Notes: generated by a model from the letters alone, not told the origin. DNA of 64,000 nucleotides from Streptacidiphilus fuscans (GCF_015690355.1 NZ_JADPRT010000022.1:84325-148324); one strand, 5' to 3'; shown: positions 1-7,791, counted from the stretch's first letter. Program-made: numbers and translations.

Positions 1-393
1 GGAGACGTCGAAGACGCGGGCGAAAAGCTCGACGTTCTCACGGCCCGTCAGGCCGCCGTCGGCGGAGAGCTGTTGCGGCACGTAGCCGAGCATCCGGCGG
101 ACCCGCATCTTCTGGGTCGCGCAGTCGAGGCCGAAGACCTCGATCTTCCCGGCCGGGACCGGCAGCAGCGTGGTGATCGCGCGGATCGCCGTCGTCTTGC
201 CCGCGCCGTTCGGACCGAGCAGCCCGAAGGCCTCGCCCTGGCCGACCTGCAGGTCGATGTGGTCGACGGCCTTGGTGGTGCCGAAGGAGTAGTCGAGTCC
301 CGTGCAGCGCAGGGCCGGTGGCACGGCACCGGCCGCCGGGTCGGGCGGGGGTATCGGCCCCTGCTCGGGAAGGGTGGTCGCGGTCTCGGTCAT
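1..393 (-). CDS. ABC transporter ATP-binding protein, DrrA-type (partial, runs off the window start)
   Basis: The visible N-terminal 131 residues of an ABC ATPase are read on the minus strand from an ATG at 393. A P-loop GPNGAGKT lies at about residues 60-67 and a Q-loop region (GYVPQQ) about 40 residues later. After this comes the LTGRENVELFARVF segment typical of DrrA-like drug-efflux ATPases. The signature motif and Walker B lie outside the window. The start overlaps the stop of the upstream marR gene in an ATGA arrangement, so the two are translationally coupled. By family the partner would be a DrrB-type membrane permease located outside the window, and the likely role is multidrug or antibiotic export. 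The substrate cannot be read from the sequence. Confidence 0.9.
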   Translation of the reverse strand, partial: MTETATTLPEQGPIPPPDPAAGAVPPALRCTGLDYSFGTTKAVDHIDLQVGQGEAFGLLGPNGAGKTTAIRAITTLLPVPAGKIEVFGLDCATQKMRVRRMLGYVPQQLSADGGLTGRENVELFARVFDVS

Positions 394-842
394 GGCGCGC
401 TCTCCTCACGCAGTCCCTCGGCCAGGCGGCGCAGCGCGGGCAGCGCCGCCGTGAGCGCCTGGTGGTCCGAGTCGTCCAGGCGGTCCAGCTGCTCGGTCAA
501 CACCGCACCGCGCCGCCGGTCCCAGTCGGTCAGGCGGACGACCGCCTCCGGCTCGGGGTGCAGCAGTGCCGCGCGCCCGTCCTGCGGGTCGGGCTCGCGG
601 CGCAGCAGACCGGCCTTGACCAGCTGGTTGACGAGTGTGGACACCGAGTTGCCCGCGAGGAACAGCTCCTGGGCGGCCTCGCTCACGCGCAGGCCAGGAC
701 GTGCGACGACCAGGCGCAGCAGTTCGGTCTGCGCCCCGCGCAGCCGCGGGTGCGGCGTCTGGGACTGGAGCCTGCGCCGGACCTGCCGCTGGATCGCGGG
801 CAGCAGCTCTGCCAGTTCGGCGATGGGATCTTCGATGGTCAC
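390..842 (-). CDS. MarR family transcriptional regulator
   Basis: A 150-aa winged-helix protein. The DNA-recognition segment is around residues 45-75 (SEAAQELFLAGNSVSTLVNQLVKAGLL) and is followed by a wing with a DPQDGR-type turn (the usual DxRxxR region) and a C-terminal dimerisation helix. It is the first gene of a two-gene operon with the DrrA-type ATPase (4-bp ATGA overlap), a common pairing in which a MarR repressor controls its own drug-efflux transporter. A perfect inverted repeat at 853-867, just upstream of the start, is the likely operator. The ligand is unknown. Confidence 0.9.
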   Translation of the reverse strand: MTIEDPIAELAELLPAIQRQVRRRLQSQTPHPRLRGAQTELLRLVVARPGLRVSEAAQELFLAGNSVSTLVNQLVKAGLLRREPDPQDGRAALLHPEPEAVVRLTDWDRRRGAVLTEQLDRLDDSDHQALTAALPALRRLAEGLREESAP

Positions 843-852
843 GCTTCAATTA

Positions 853-867
853 CCTCTCAGTGAGAGG
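853..867. promoter_or_regulatory. Putative MarR operator (7-1-7 inverted repeat)
   Basis: The sequence CCTCTCAGTGAGAGG is a perfect inverted repeat with 7-bp arms about one central base. It lies 11-25 bp upstream of the marR start, where a bound dimer would block transcription and translation initiation. Further upstream, at 895-906 and 908-919, a 12-bp direct repeat (GATCGTAAGAGC) occurs twice and may also belong to the promoter region. Binding is inferred, not shown. Confidence 0.6.
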
Positions 868-996
868 CAAATGTCCAGAGGCTGGGGAGCTGAAGATCGT
901 AAGAGCGGATCGTAAGAGCCTGGCGGCGGGTTGACTGGCCGTGCGGAGACTGTGTGACCACCTGTGTGACCGCTCGCGCGGCGACTGCGCCACCGC

Positions 997-1665
997 CTAT
1001 GCGACCGCCGCGCCCGCCCGGTCGGCGGCGATGTGCACGGCGAGGGCGGCCAGCACGGTGCCCATCACGTAGCGCTGGACGCGAAGCCAGGCCGGCCGCC
1101 GGACGAAGAACGCGGCGATGGCGCCCGCGCCGAGCGCGATCAGGCCGTTGACCGTGATCGCGATGGCGATCTGGGTCAGGCCCAACACCAGGCTCTGCTC
1201 GGGGACGTGGCCGCGGGACGGGTCCACGAACTGCGGGAGCAGCGAGATGTAGAGGATCGCCAGCTTGGGGTTGAGCAGGCAGGTCAGGAAGCCCATCCCG
1301 TAGAGGCGGCGCGGCGGGTCGGCGGGCAGGTCCTGGGGCGCGAAGACGGCAGTGCCGCCCGGACGGACCGCGCTCCAGGCCAGCCAGAGCAGATAGGCGG
1401 CGCCCGCCAGCTTGATCGCGGTGTAGAGGAGCGGGACGACGGCGAAGACCGTGGCGATCCCTGCCGTCACGGCGGCCAGGTAGACGAAGAAGGCGGTGCC
1501 GACCCCGGCCAGCGATACCAGCGCGGCGTGACGGCCCTGGGTGATCGAGCGGGAGACCAGGTAGATCATGTTCGGTCCGGGGGTGAGCACCAGGCCCAGG
1601 GCCACTGCGGAGATGCCGAGTTCGGCGTGGAGGGTGACGGCGTGCAAGGCGGCGACTGCGTCCAT
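997..1665 (-). CDS. LysE/RhtB family amino-acid exporter
   Basis: A 222-aa inner-membrane protein with about six hydrophobic segments. The family hallmark GLVLTPGPNMIYLVSRSI is near residue 25, and the second conserved region (LYGMGFLTCLLNPKLAILY) near residue 125. Members export amino acids or their analogues (lysine, threonine, homoserine lactone type substrates) using the proton gradient. The gene is divergent from a MocR regulator 113 bp away, a frequent pairing that makes the exporter a likely target of that regulator. The substrate is not predictable. Confidence 0.9.
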   Translation of the reverse strand: MDAVAALHAVTLHAELGISAVALGLVLTPGPNMIYLVSRSITQGRHAALVSLAGVGTAFFVYLAAVTAGIATVFAVVPLLYTAIKLAGAAYLLWLAWSAVRPGGTAVFAPQDLPADPPRRLYGMGFLTCLLNPKLAILYISLLPQFVDPSRGHVPEQSLVLGLTQIAIAITVNGLIALGAGAIAAFFVRRPAWLRVQRYVMGTVLAALAVHIAADRAGAAVA

Positions 1666-1691
1666 GGCCCGAGGCTAGGGTGGGGCGAGAG

Positions 1692-1726
1692 CTCGGTGCA
1701 ATAATTATCTTGCCCTCGGTGCAATA
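1692..1726. promoter_or_regulatory. Two 12-bp direct repeats between lysE and mocR (putative MocR operator)
   Basis: CTCGGTGCAATA occurs at 1692-1703 and again, identically, at 1715-1726, an offset of 23 bp, about two helical turns. The repeats lie in the divergent promoter region. MocR/GabR-type regulators are known to bind pairs of direct repeats, so this is the natural candidate for the site through which the neighbouring MocR protein controls itself and the exporter. Confidence 0.6.
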
Positions 1727-1778
1727 GTGGCTGATTGTGCCGCGTGTGCCGCGCTCAGCCGGGAAGGGAGAGCACAGC

Positions 1779-3140
1779 ATGACGGACGGGGGAGCGGGCG
1801 ACGACTACCGGCTGATCGCCGACGAGTTCGCCGCCGCCATCGCCGACGGACGCCTGCGCGCAGGGGACCGGCTGCCGCCGCAGCGGATCTTCGCGAAGCG
1901 GCGCGGCGTCGCCGCCTCGACGGCCGGGCGCGTCTACGCGGAGCTGGTCCGGCGCGGCCTGGTGGTCGGTGAGGTCGGACGCGGCACCTTCGTCCGCGCG
2001 GCTCCCGCGGTGCCGGGCGCGGGCCTTCCGCTCGGCGAGCCGTCCCGGGCCCGGATCGACCTGGAGCTCAACTACCCCGTCGTCCCTGGGCAGTCCGTGT
2101 TGCTGGCGGAGGGCCTGACCCCGCTGCTCCGCGCCGACGCGCTGGACGCCGCGCTGCGTCCGGCCCGCGCGGCCGGGACGCCCGCCGCGCGGGAGGCCTT
2201 CGCCACGCTGCTGGGGACAGGCGCGCGTTGGCGTCCCGATCCGGAGTCGCTGCTCTTCGCGGTCGGCGGGCGGCAGGCGATCTCGGCGGTGCTCTCCGCG
2301 CTGGTCGCGCCGGGCCAGCGGCTCGGCGTCGAGGCGCAGACGTATCCGCTGGTCAGGGCCATCGCGCAGCGGCTCGGCATTGTGTTGGTGCCGCTGGCCA
2401 TGGACGAGCACGGCATCCTGCCGGAGGCGCTGTCCGCCACCCACCGCTCGTCGCCGCTGCGCGCGGTCTACCTGCAGCCGCGCGTGCAGAACCCGCTCGG
2501 CGTCACCATGCCGGAGCAGCGACGGGCGTGTCTGGCAGGGGAGTTGGACCGCCTGGACCTGTACGCCGTGGAGGACGGGATCTGGTCCTTCCTCGAGCCC
2601 GACGTCCCGCCGCTGGCCGTGCTCGCGCCGGAGCGGGTGGTGCTCGTCGACAGCCTCTCCAAGCGCCTCGCCCCCGGCCTGAGCACCGGTTTCGCCGTCG
2701 TGCCGGACGCGTTGCGCCCGTCGGTGGCGACCGCGCTCCGCTCGGGCGGCTGGATGCCGAGCGGCTTCGCCCTGGACGCGGCGGTGCGCTGGATCGGGGA
2801 CGGCACGCTCGCCCGCATCGCCGACCTCAAGCGGGCGGACGCGACGGCACGCCAGCTGCTGGCGCGCGAGCACCTCGCCGGGCAGACGCTCCGTGCGCAC
2901 CCGAGCTCGTACTTCTGCTGGTGGGAGCTGCCGTCGCTGTGGCGGGCCGAGACCTTCGTCGCGGCGGCAGCGCGCGAGGGCATCGGCATCACGCCCGCGG
3001 CGGCCTACGTCGCGGGCGACCGCGCGGCACCCGCGGCGGTCCGGATCGGCCTCGCGTCGCCGGAGCTGCCGGTGTTGGCGCAAGCCTTGGACACGCTGCT
3101 CCGCATCGCCCGCAGCACGCCGGAGGAGTACGCGGACTGA
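1779..3140 (+). CDS. MocR/PdxR-type regulator (GntR HTH fused to PLP-dependent aminotransferase fold)
   Basis: 453 aa. Residues 1-75 are a GntR winged helix (AGDRLPPQR..., STAGRVYAELVRRGLVVGEVGRGTFV). The rest has the fold-type I aminotransferase architecture, with the PLP-lysine in SLSKR at about residue 295 and a GG(W/T)MP segment after it. Such proteins sense PLP plus an amino acid or pyridoxal and no longer catalyse transamination. The ATG at 1779 is chosen because a GGGAAGGGAG ribosome-binding site lies at 1761-1770; an upstream in-frame start has none. Divergent from lysE; likely activator or repressor of that exporter through the repeats at 1692-1726. Confidence 0.88.
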   Translation: MTDGGAGDDYRLIADEFAAAIADGRLRAGDRLPPQRIFAKRRGVAASTAGRVYAELVRRGLVVGEVGRGTFVRAAPAVPGAGLPLGEPSRARIDLELNYPVVPGQSVLLAEGLTPLLRADALDAALRPARAAGTPAAREAFATLLGTGARWRPDPESLLFAVGGRQAISAVLSALVAPGQRLGVEAQTYPLVRAIAQRLGIVLVPLAMDEHGILPEALSATHRSSPLRAVYLQPRVQNPLGVTMPEQRRACLAGELDRLDLYAVEDGIWSFLEPDVPPLAVLAPERVVLVDSLSKRLAPGLSTGFAVVPDALRPSVATALRSGGWMPSGFALDAAVRWIGDGTLARIADLKRADATARQLLAREHLAGQTLRAHPSSYFCWWELPSLWRAETFVAAAAREGIGITPAAAYVAGDRAAPAAVRIGLASPELPVLAQALDTLLRIARSTPEEYAD

Positions 3141-3172
3141 CGGACGGGATGGACTCGCGGTCGGACGGGCCG

Positions 3173-4366
3173 TCAGGCAGGAGCGGGCGCACTCGGCTGG
3201 TCGCCTGAGCCGCTGCCCGAGTCGGCCGCGCTTCCCGCGCTCCCGGCCTTGCGCGCGGCGAGGGCGCCTGCGACGGTCGCCGCGCCGATGCAGATCAGCG
3301 CGCCGAGCAGCAGGGCGGCGGCCTCGCCGGGCGCGAGCAGGTGGAGCTGCGTGCCGAGCGTCGCCGCCGCGACCGGGACGCCGAGTTGCGCGGAGGCCAG
3401 CACGCCGTAGGCCACCGGCTGCCCGGTGAGGCGCATCAGTCCGTGGGCGACCACGGAGGAGACGCCCAGCAGCACGCCGAGCAGGATCGCCGACGGATGG
3501 TCGACGAGCTGGCTGAGGTCGAGCGAGGCCCCGAGCCAGACGAAGAAGAGCGGCCCGAGGAAGCCCTCCGAGAGCGCGAACAACTGCTTGGCCAGCCGCC
3601 GGGGTTCGCCGGTCCCCGCGACGGCGAGGCCGAAGGAGAACCCGGCCAGCATGATCGACACATGCGTGTGGGTCGCCAGCGCCGCCAGCGCGAACAGGAT
3701 GGTCAGGCTGATCCGCAGCTCCAGGGCGAACTTGCGGTGCTGGGACAGCCGGTGGATCCGCCGCCGCAGGCCCGAGCGCTCTCCCTGGCGCAGGATCAGG
3801 AAGACCACCAGCGCGCAGGCCAGGACCGCCACCGCACCGACCGCCGCGCGTGCGGCGTGCGCGGGGTCCACGGCCAGCGGCAGCGCGACGATGCAGAGCG
3901 TGTCGGCGAGCGCGATCTGCGGCAGCAGCTCCAGCGTCTGCGGGCCGCCGAGCCGGAGCGAGTCGATGATCGGTAGGATCAGCGCGGCCGACGACGAGGC
4001 GATCAGCACCGCGTACATCGCGGTGTGCCCGGTGTGGAAGCCGCGCGAGAGGGCGAAGGCCGGGCCGACCGCGATCGCGCCGATCGCCGCGGCCCGAAGG
4101 AAGCCCTTGCCCAGGCCGCTGCGCAGCGCCTGGTCGCGGACCGGGACGTGCGCCCCGGCCACGAACATGATCAGCGCGAAGCCGATGTCGGCGAGGAAGG
4201 CGAAGGTCGGGTTGCTCGCGTCCAGGTAGCCGAGGAACGTCGGCCCCAGCACCACGCCGGCGACCAGTTCGCCCAGCACCACCGGCAACCGCCACTGCGT
4301 CGGCAGCGCCAGCAGGGGGCCGAGCAGCGCGACCGCCGAGATCACCGCCAGGGTCGTGAAACTCAC
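3173..4366 (-). CDS. Cation:proton antiporter, CPA2/Kef-type membrane domain
   Basis: 397 aa with about 12 hydrophobic segments, starting at a GTG. The N-terminus (LPVVLGELVAGVVLGPTFLG) is the classic CPA2 signature, and later segments (IGFALIMFVAGAHVP, ADTLCIVALPLAV, LSEGFLGPLFFVWLGASLDL) match Kef/NapA-like exchangers. There is no C-terminal TrkA-N/RCK domain; the tail is a short Ala/Ser/Gly-rich stretch, so this is the transport domain only. It would exchange Na+ or K+ for protons in pH or salt homeostasis. A pair of direct repeats (4398-4435) precedes the start. Confidence 0.88.
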   Translation of the reverse strand: MSFTTLAVISAVALLGPLLALPTQWRLPVVLGELVAGVVLGPTFLGYLDASNPTFAFLADIGFALIMFVAGAHVPVRDQALRSGLGKGFLRAAAIGAIAVGPAFALSRGFHTGHTAMYAVLIASSSAALILPIIDSLRLGGPQTLELLPQIALADTLCIVALPLAVDPAHAARAAVGAVAVLACALVVFLILRQGERSGLRRRIHRLSQHRKFALELRISLTILFALAALATHTHVSIMLAGFSFGLAVAGTGEPRRLAKQLFALSEGFLGPLFFVWLGASLDLSQLVDHPSAILLGVLLGVSSVVAHGLMRLTGQPVAYGVLASAQLGVPVAAATLGTQLHLLAPGEAAALLLGALICIGAATVAGALAARKAGSAGSAADSGSGSGDQPSAPAPA

Positions 4367-4397
4367 GTCGCGTCAGCCTCCGCCGGCGCTTCGCCGG

Positions 4398-4435
4398 TAT
4401 CTCCGTCGATATCTCGCAGATATCTCCGCCGATAT
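4398..4435. promoter_or_regulatory. Paired 15-bp repeats upstream of the antiporter
   Basis: TATCTCCGTCGATAT (4398-4412) and TATCTCCGCCGATAT (4421-4435) differ at one base and are offset by 23 bp. Each copy is an imperfect palindrome of the ATATC/GATAT type. The pair sits 32-69 bp upstream of the antiporter start. The AT-rich ATATC core in such a GC-rich genome looks like an operator (PadR-type regulators often use such cores), but no matching regulator gene is adjacent. Confidence 0.45.
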
Positions 4436-4473
4436 TGAGTGAGGAGCTTAACCGGGCGGCGCGGCGGCTCGCG

Positions 4474-4851
4474 TCAGGCGCAGGCGCGGAAGATCGGCAG
4501 GTGTCCCTGGTCAGCGGGGTCGGCCAGGCGGACCCGGGTGCCCTCGGGCACGGTGCCGGGCAGCGCGTCGTCCAGGGAGGCCTGGACGGTGAAGCCCTCG
4601 TCCATGACGACCAGGCAGTGCGTCTCGTAGAAGCCGAACTGTCGGTGACGCGGCGTCAGCACCCGGTGCACGGTGCCGGTTCCGGCGCTGACGCGCTCGA
4701 CCAGCTCCGGGCAGCCGCAGATCGGGCAGAGCAGCGCGGCCCGTCCGGTGGCCGAACCGCACCAGGGGCAGCGGTGGTAGCGCAGCTCCGGCTCGTCGCA
4801 CGGCAGGTCGGCGAGAGGCGCGAGGGACGGCAGGGTCAGGGTTGCGGGCAT
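4474..4851 (-). CDS. Zn-ribbon / OB-fold protein (DUF35-like, acyl-CoA-associated)
   Basis: 125 aa. Two CxxC knuckles (CPWC and CPIC, about 15 residues apart) form a rubredoxin-like zinc ribbon in the N-terminal half, followed by an OB-fold beta-barrel (VHRVLTPRHRQF..., VRLADPADQGHLPIF). This DUF35-type architecture is known from proteins that accompany acetyl-CoA acetyltransferases, lipid-transfer proteins or acyl-CoA-handling enzymes. The ATG at 4851 is preferred because GGAG lies just upstream; a longer reading to 4938 has no ribosome-binding site and would cover the operator. Paired TetR-type operator copies upstream tie it to the ACAD gene. Confidence 0.75.
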   Translation of the reverse strand: MPATLTLPSLAPLADLPCDEPELRYHRCPWCGSATGRAALLCPICGCPELVERVSAGTGTVHRVLTPRHRQFGFYETHCLVVMDEGFTVQASLDDALPGTVPEGTRVRLADPADQGHLPIFRACA

Positions 4852-4911
4852 GAGGGCTCCAGCGAACGGTGAGGGGAGGACGTTCAGCGGCTGATGCCAC
4901 GCCGACTGTAT

Positions 4912-4946
4912 GGCACTGAGTGCCTCCCGTAAAGGCACTCAGTGCC
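4912..4946. promoter_or_regulatory. TetR operator pair (two copies of the 13-bp motif)
   Basis: GGCACTGAGTGCC at 4912-4924 and its mirror GGCACTCAGTGCC at 4934-4946. Each is a palindrome around one central base and they are separated by nine bases. The same motif occurs three more times in the tetR/ACAD promoter. The site is upstream of the OB-fold gene, between it and the end of tetR, and so gives this small gene its own regulated promoter. Confidence 0.8.
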
Positions 4947-4992
4947 CTCGCCCGCTTCGCCCGGTTCGTTCCCTTGCTCTCGGGTGCTTCGC

Positions 4993-5763
4993 TCAACTGC
5001 CGCCGAGCGCATCCTCCACGTCGCGGACCACCCGCCACAGCGGCGTGCCCTTGCGGGCCAGCAGCACCACGACCTCCTCGTCCGGGTTTTCGCCCCTGAC
5101 ACCGCCGCCGCTGACGCTCGCCGCACCGCCGGCATCAGCGCTCGCGTCGCGCGGCTCCGCCGTGTCGGAGAAGGCGCGCGCGACGTAGCCGAGCGCCTCG
5201 TTCATCGCCGCCTGCACGTCGCCCTCGCCGTCCGCGCGCAGCCACGTGCGCAGGGCGTGGTTGTGCGCGGCGACCACGGCCGCCGCCACCACGTCCGCCC
5301 GCAGCGCGCCGTCGGCACGTCCCGCGCCGCGCTCGCGCAGGTGCTCGGCGAGCGCGAGCTCGTAGCGCCAGACGACGGAGAGTTCGTGCGCGCGCAGCCC
5401 TGGGACCTCGCGGGTCAGCCGGTAGCGCTGCACCGAGAAGAGCGGGTCGGCCGCGTACATCCGCAGCACCAGCCGGGCCGCCTCGCAGACTTGCTGCACC
5501 GGATCGCCGTCGGCGGGGGCGTCGCGCAGGTACTCGGTCATCTCGACCAGGCAGCCCTCGTGGTCGGGGAAGACCACGTCCTCCTTGCTGGGGAAGTAGC
5601 GGAAGAACGAGCGTCGGCCGACGCCCGCGAGGGCGACGATGTCGTCGATGGTGGTCTGCTCGAAGCCCCGGTCGAGGAAGAGCTGGAAGGCGGCCTTGAC
5701 CAGCGAATCCCGCATGGTCGGAGCCGGTTTGGTCGCGTCTGCTCCCGCTGCTGCTGCACCCAT
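4993..5763 (-). CDS. TetR family transcriptional regulator
   Basis: 256 aa. The N-terminal HTH is typical: SLVKAAFQLFLDRGFEQTT, DDIVALAGVGRRSFFRYFPSKED at about residues 17-65. The helical ligand-binding domain follows and ends in an unusual tail of about 35 residues beyond the normal fold (an Ala/Asp/Ser/Gly-rich linker, then NPDEEVVVLLARKGTPLWRVV). ATG at 5763 chosen; an internal ATG at the HTH would shorten it by about 16 residues. The gene is divergent from the acyl-CoA dehydrogenase, with three operator copies between them, so it likely represses itself, the dehydrogenase and the OB-fold gene, with an acyl-CoA or related metabolite as inducer (inference). Confidence 0.9.
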   Translation of the reverse strand: MGAAAAGADATKPAPTMRDSLVKAAFQLFLDRGFEQTTIDDIVALAGVGRRSFFRYFPSKEDVVFPDHEGCLVEMTEYLRDAPADGDPVQQVCEAARLVLRMYAADPLFSVQRYRLTREVPGLRAHELSVVWRYELALAEHLRERGAGRADGALRADVVAAAVVAAHNHALRTWLRADGEGDVQAAMNEALGYVARAFSDTAEPRDASADAGGAASVSGGGVRGENPDEEVVVLLARKGTPLWRVVRDVEDALGGS

Positions 5764-5787
5764 GTGCAGAACGTAACACTGGAACCC

Positions 5788-5844
5788 GGCACTGAGCTCC
5801 CCATGGGGGGTACTGAGTGTGCATAATCGAGGGTACTGAGTGCC
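5788..5844. promoter_or_regulatory. Triple TetR operator in the tetR-ACAD promoter
   Basis: Three copies of the 13-bp motif lie in one line: GGCACTGAGCTCC (5788-5800, right arm degenerate), GGTACTGAGTGTG (5809-5821) and GGTACTGAGTGCC (5832-5844). Offsets are 21 and 23 bp, about two helical turns. With the two copies at 4912-4946 this gives five sites in under 1 kb. Confidence 0.78.
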
Positions 5845-5865
5845 ATCACCTTCTCGGGAGCCACC

Positions 5866-7017
5866 GTGAGCGCAGACTTCGACCTGTACCAGATCTCCGA
5901 AGAGCACCAGATGCTCCGCGAGACGGTCCGGTCCCTGGCCGAGGCCAAGATCGCCCCGTTCGCGGCGGATGTCGACGAGCACGCCCGGTTCCCGCAGGAG
6001 GCGCTCGACGCGCTCACCGCCGCCGAGCTGCACGCCGTGCACGTCCCGGAGGAGTTCGGCGGCGTCGGCGCCGACGCGCTGGCCACCGTCCTGGTGATCG
6101 AGGAGGTGGCCCGCGTCTGCGTGTCCTCCTCGCTGATCCCGGCCGTCAACAAGCTCGGCTCCCTGCCGGTCGTGCTGTCCGGCTCCGAGGAGCTCAAGCG
6201 CAAGTACCTCTCCCCGCTGGCCGCGGGCGAGGGCATGTTCTCCTACTGCCTCTCCGAGCCGGACGCGGGCTCCGACGCCGCGGGCATGAAGACCCGCGCG
6301 GTGCGCGACGGCGACTTCTGGGTGCTCAACGGCGTCAAGCGCTGGATCACCAACGCCGGCGTGTCGGAGTACTACACCGTCATGGCCGTCACCGACCCCG
6401 AGAAGCGCTCCAAGGGCATCTCCGCCTTCGTGGTCGAGAAGGGCGACGAGGGCGTCTCCTTCGGAGCGCCGGAGAAGAAGCTCGGCATCAAGGGTTCGCC
6501 GACCCGCGAGGTCTACTTCGACAACGTCCGCATCCCGGCCGACCGCATGATCGGCGCCGAGGGCACCGGCTTCGCCACCGCGATGAAGACCCTCGACCAC
6601 ACCCGCATCACCATCGCCGCCCAGGCCCTCGGCGTCGCCCAGGGCGCGCTGGACTACGCCAAGGGCTACGTCCAGGAGCGCAAGCAGTTCGGCAAGGCGA
6701 TCGCCGAGTTCCAGGGCATCCAGTTCATGCTCGCCGACATGGCGATGAAGCTGGAGGCGGCCCGTCAGCTCACGTACGCGGCGGCGGCCAAGTCCCAGCG
6801 CGTCGACTCCGACCTGACCTTCTTCGGCGCGGCGGCCAAGTGCTTCGCCTCCGACGTCGCCATGGAGATCACCACCGACGCGGTCCAGCTCCTCGGCGGC
6901 TACGGCTACACCCGTGACTACCCGCTGGAGCGCATGATGCGCGACGCGAAGATCACCCAGATCTACGAGGGCACCAACCAGGTCCAGCGCATCGTCATGG
7001 CGCGCAACCTGCCGTAA
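5866..7017 (+). CDS. Acyl-CoA dehydrogenase
   Basis: 383 aa, full length for the family, GTG start at 5866. It has the ACAD N-terminal helical domain, the FAD-binding signature YCLSEPDAGSDAAGMKT, WITNAG, and the C-terminal helices ending in QIYEGTNQVQRIVMARNLP with the catalytic glutamate at about residue 368. It oxidises a short- or branched-chain acyl-CoA to the 2-enoyl-CoA and passes electrons to ETF. Regulated by the divergent TetR through a triple operator. Oddity: the last 23 codons are repeated as DNA at 9958-10027, so this gene's 3' end looks like the target of an insertion. Confidence 0.93.
   Translation: MSADFDLYQISEEHQMLRETVRSLAEAKIAPFAADVDEHARFPQEALDALTAAELHAVHVPEEFGGVGADALATVLVIEEVARVCVSSSLIPAVNKLGSLPVVLSGSEELKRKYLSPLAAGEGMFSYCLSEPDAGSDAAGMKTRAVRDGDFWVLNGVKRWITNAGVSEYYTVMAVTDPEKRSKGISAFVVEKGDEGVSFGAPEKKLGIKGSPTREVYFDNVRIPADRMIGAEGTGFATAMKTLDHTRITIAAQALGVAQGALDYAKGYVQERKQFGKAIAEFQGIQFMLADMAMKLEAARQLTYAAAAKSQRVDSDLTFFGAAAKCFASDVAMEITTDAVQLLGGYGYTRDYPLERMMRDAKITQIYEGTNQVQRIVMARNLP
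6947..7016 (+). repeat. 70-bp direct repeat, copy A (ACAD 3' end; attL-like)
   Basis: This 70-bp segment matches 9958-10027 at 68 of 70 positions (one T/C and one G/C difference). It runs from codon 361 of the dehydrogenase to its stop and includes the catalytic glutamate codon. Similarity stops abruptly on the 5' side and decays on the 3' side, where a weaker common stretch (AGCA.GTCAG..) continues for about 30 bp. Confidence 0.9.
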
Positions 7018-7040
7018 CAGCACGTCAGCAGCTATGCGTA

Positions 7041-7074
7041 GGAGGGCCCTGCCGATCTCTCGGCCGGGCCCTCG
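7041..7074 (+). terminator. Terminator after the acyl-CoA dehydrogenase
   Basis: A stem of GAGGGCCC/GGGCCCTC extended by GCCGA/TCGGC encloses a short loop. It starts 24 bp after the ACAD stop codon. There is no U-tract, as is usual in actinomycetes. Confidence 0.65.
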
Positions 7075-7257
7075 GCGTATCAGAATGCTGCGTTGGCACC
7101 GCGCCCGCTCGGGCAAGCCAAGGCGCCCCCGCCGCCTGCCACGCAAGGGCGGCCCCAACCGGACCGCCACCCTGCCGTTTCGTCCCGCCGACGGCCCGAT
7201 CACGGTGCCGACGTGCTACCCGGACGTTTCCCGGCAGCAGTCCCGCGTGATCCAGCG

Positions 7258-7791
7258 TCAGCGGCACCGCCGCTTGTGCAGCAGGAGCAGCGCGGCGACC
7301 GCGTTCGCGGAACGGATCTCGCCCTTCTCGACCATCTCCGGCACCCGAGCCAGCGGAACCCACTCGCGGCGCTCGGATTCGAAGTCGTCCTGCGGGTGAC
7401 CGACGTACTCCGCGCCCTCGGCCCAGAACACGTGGTGCCGGGCGTCGGTGAGCCCGTTCGACGGCTCGACAGTGAGCAGCGGGTGCAGAGGGCCGATGCG
7501 CCAGCCGGTCTCTTCCAGGAGCTCACGCGCGGCGGCCTGCTCGATGGTCTCGCCGTCGTCGACGACACCGGCCGGGAGCTCCCAGCCCCAGGAGTCGGTG
7601 ATGAACCTGTGCCGCCACAGGAGCAGCACCTCGTCGTCCGCGTTCACCGCGGCGGTCAAGGCGACGGGGCGTAGCCGCATCAGGTAGTGGTCGAGGTGGC
7701 GTCCGTCTGGGAGCTCAACGTCAGCAAGGTTGATCTTGAACCACTGGTTCGCGTAAACCGTCTGTTCGCCGAGGTTCTTCCACACCGACAC
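7258..7791 (-). CDS. NUDIX hydrolase (ADP-ribose pyrophosphatase-like)
   Basis: 177 aa. A complete Nudix box (Gx5Ex7REUxEExGU) lies at residues 75-97: GVVDDGETIEQAAARELLEE then TGW. The N-terminal strand region (VYANQWFKINLADVELPDG) and the upstream ELPAG match ADP-ribose or nucleoside-diphosphate-sugar pyrophosphatases. The enzyme hydrolyses NDP-X to NMP and X-P using Mg2+. It lies between the two copies of the 70-bp ACAD repeat. NUDIX genes are frequent cargo of actinomycete integrative elements, which fits the context, but no integrase is nearby. Confidence 0.9.
   Translation of the reverse strand: MSVWKNLGEQTVYANQWFKINLADVELPDGRHLDHYLMRLRPVALTAAVNADDEVLLLWRHRFITDSWGWELPAGVVDDGETIEQAAARELLEETGWRIGPLHPLLTVEPSNGLTDARHHVFWAEGAEYVGHPQDDFESERREWVPLARVPEMVEKGEIRSANAVAALLLLHKRRCR

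Noticed and set aside
1755..4295. Long minus-strand frame (846 codons) under mocR and the antiporter
   Set aside because: Its composition is Arg/Gly/Ala-rich shadow sequence; the real genes in other frames carry clear family motifs.
4993..7203. A 736-codon minus-strand frame covering the acyl-CoA dehydrogenase
   Set aside because: Only its last 256 codons (the TetR protein) are coding-like; the rest is the antisense shadow of the ACAD gene.
7083..7250. Plus- and minus-strand short frames between the ACAD terminator and the NUDIX gene
   Set aside because: No ribosome-binding site, no recognisable domain, inconsistent codon bias; treated as non-coding left edge of the accessory patch.
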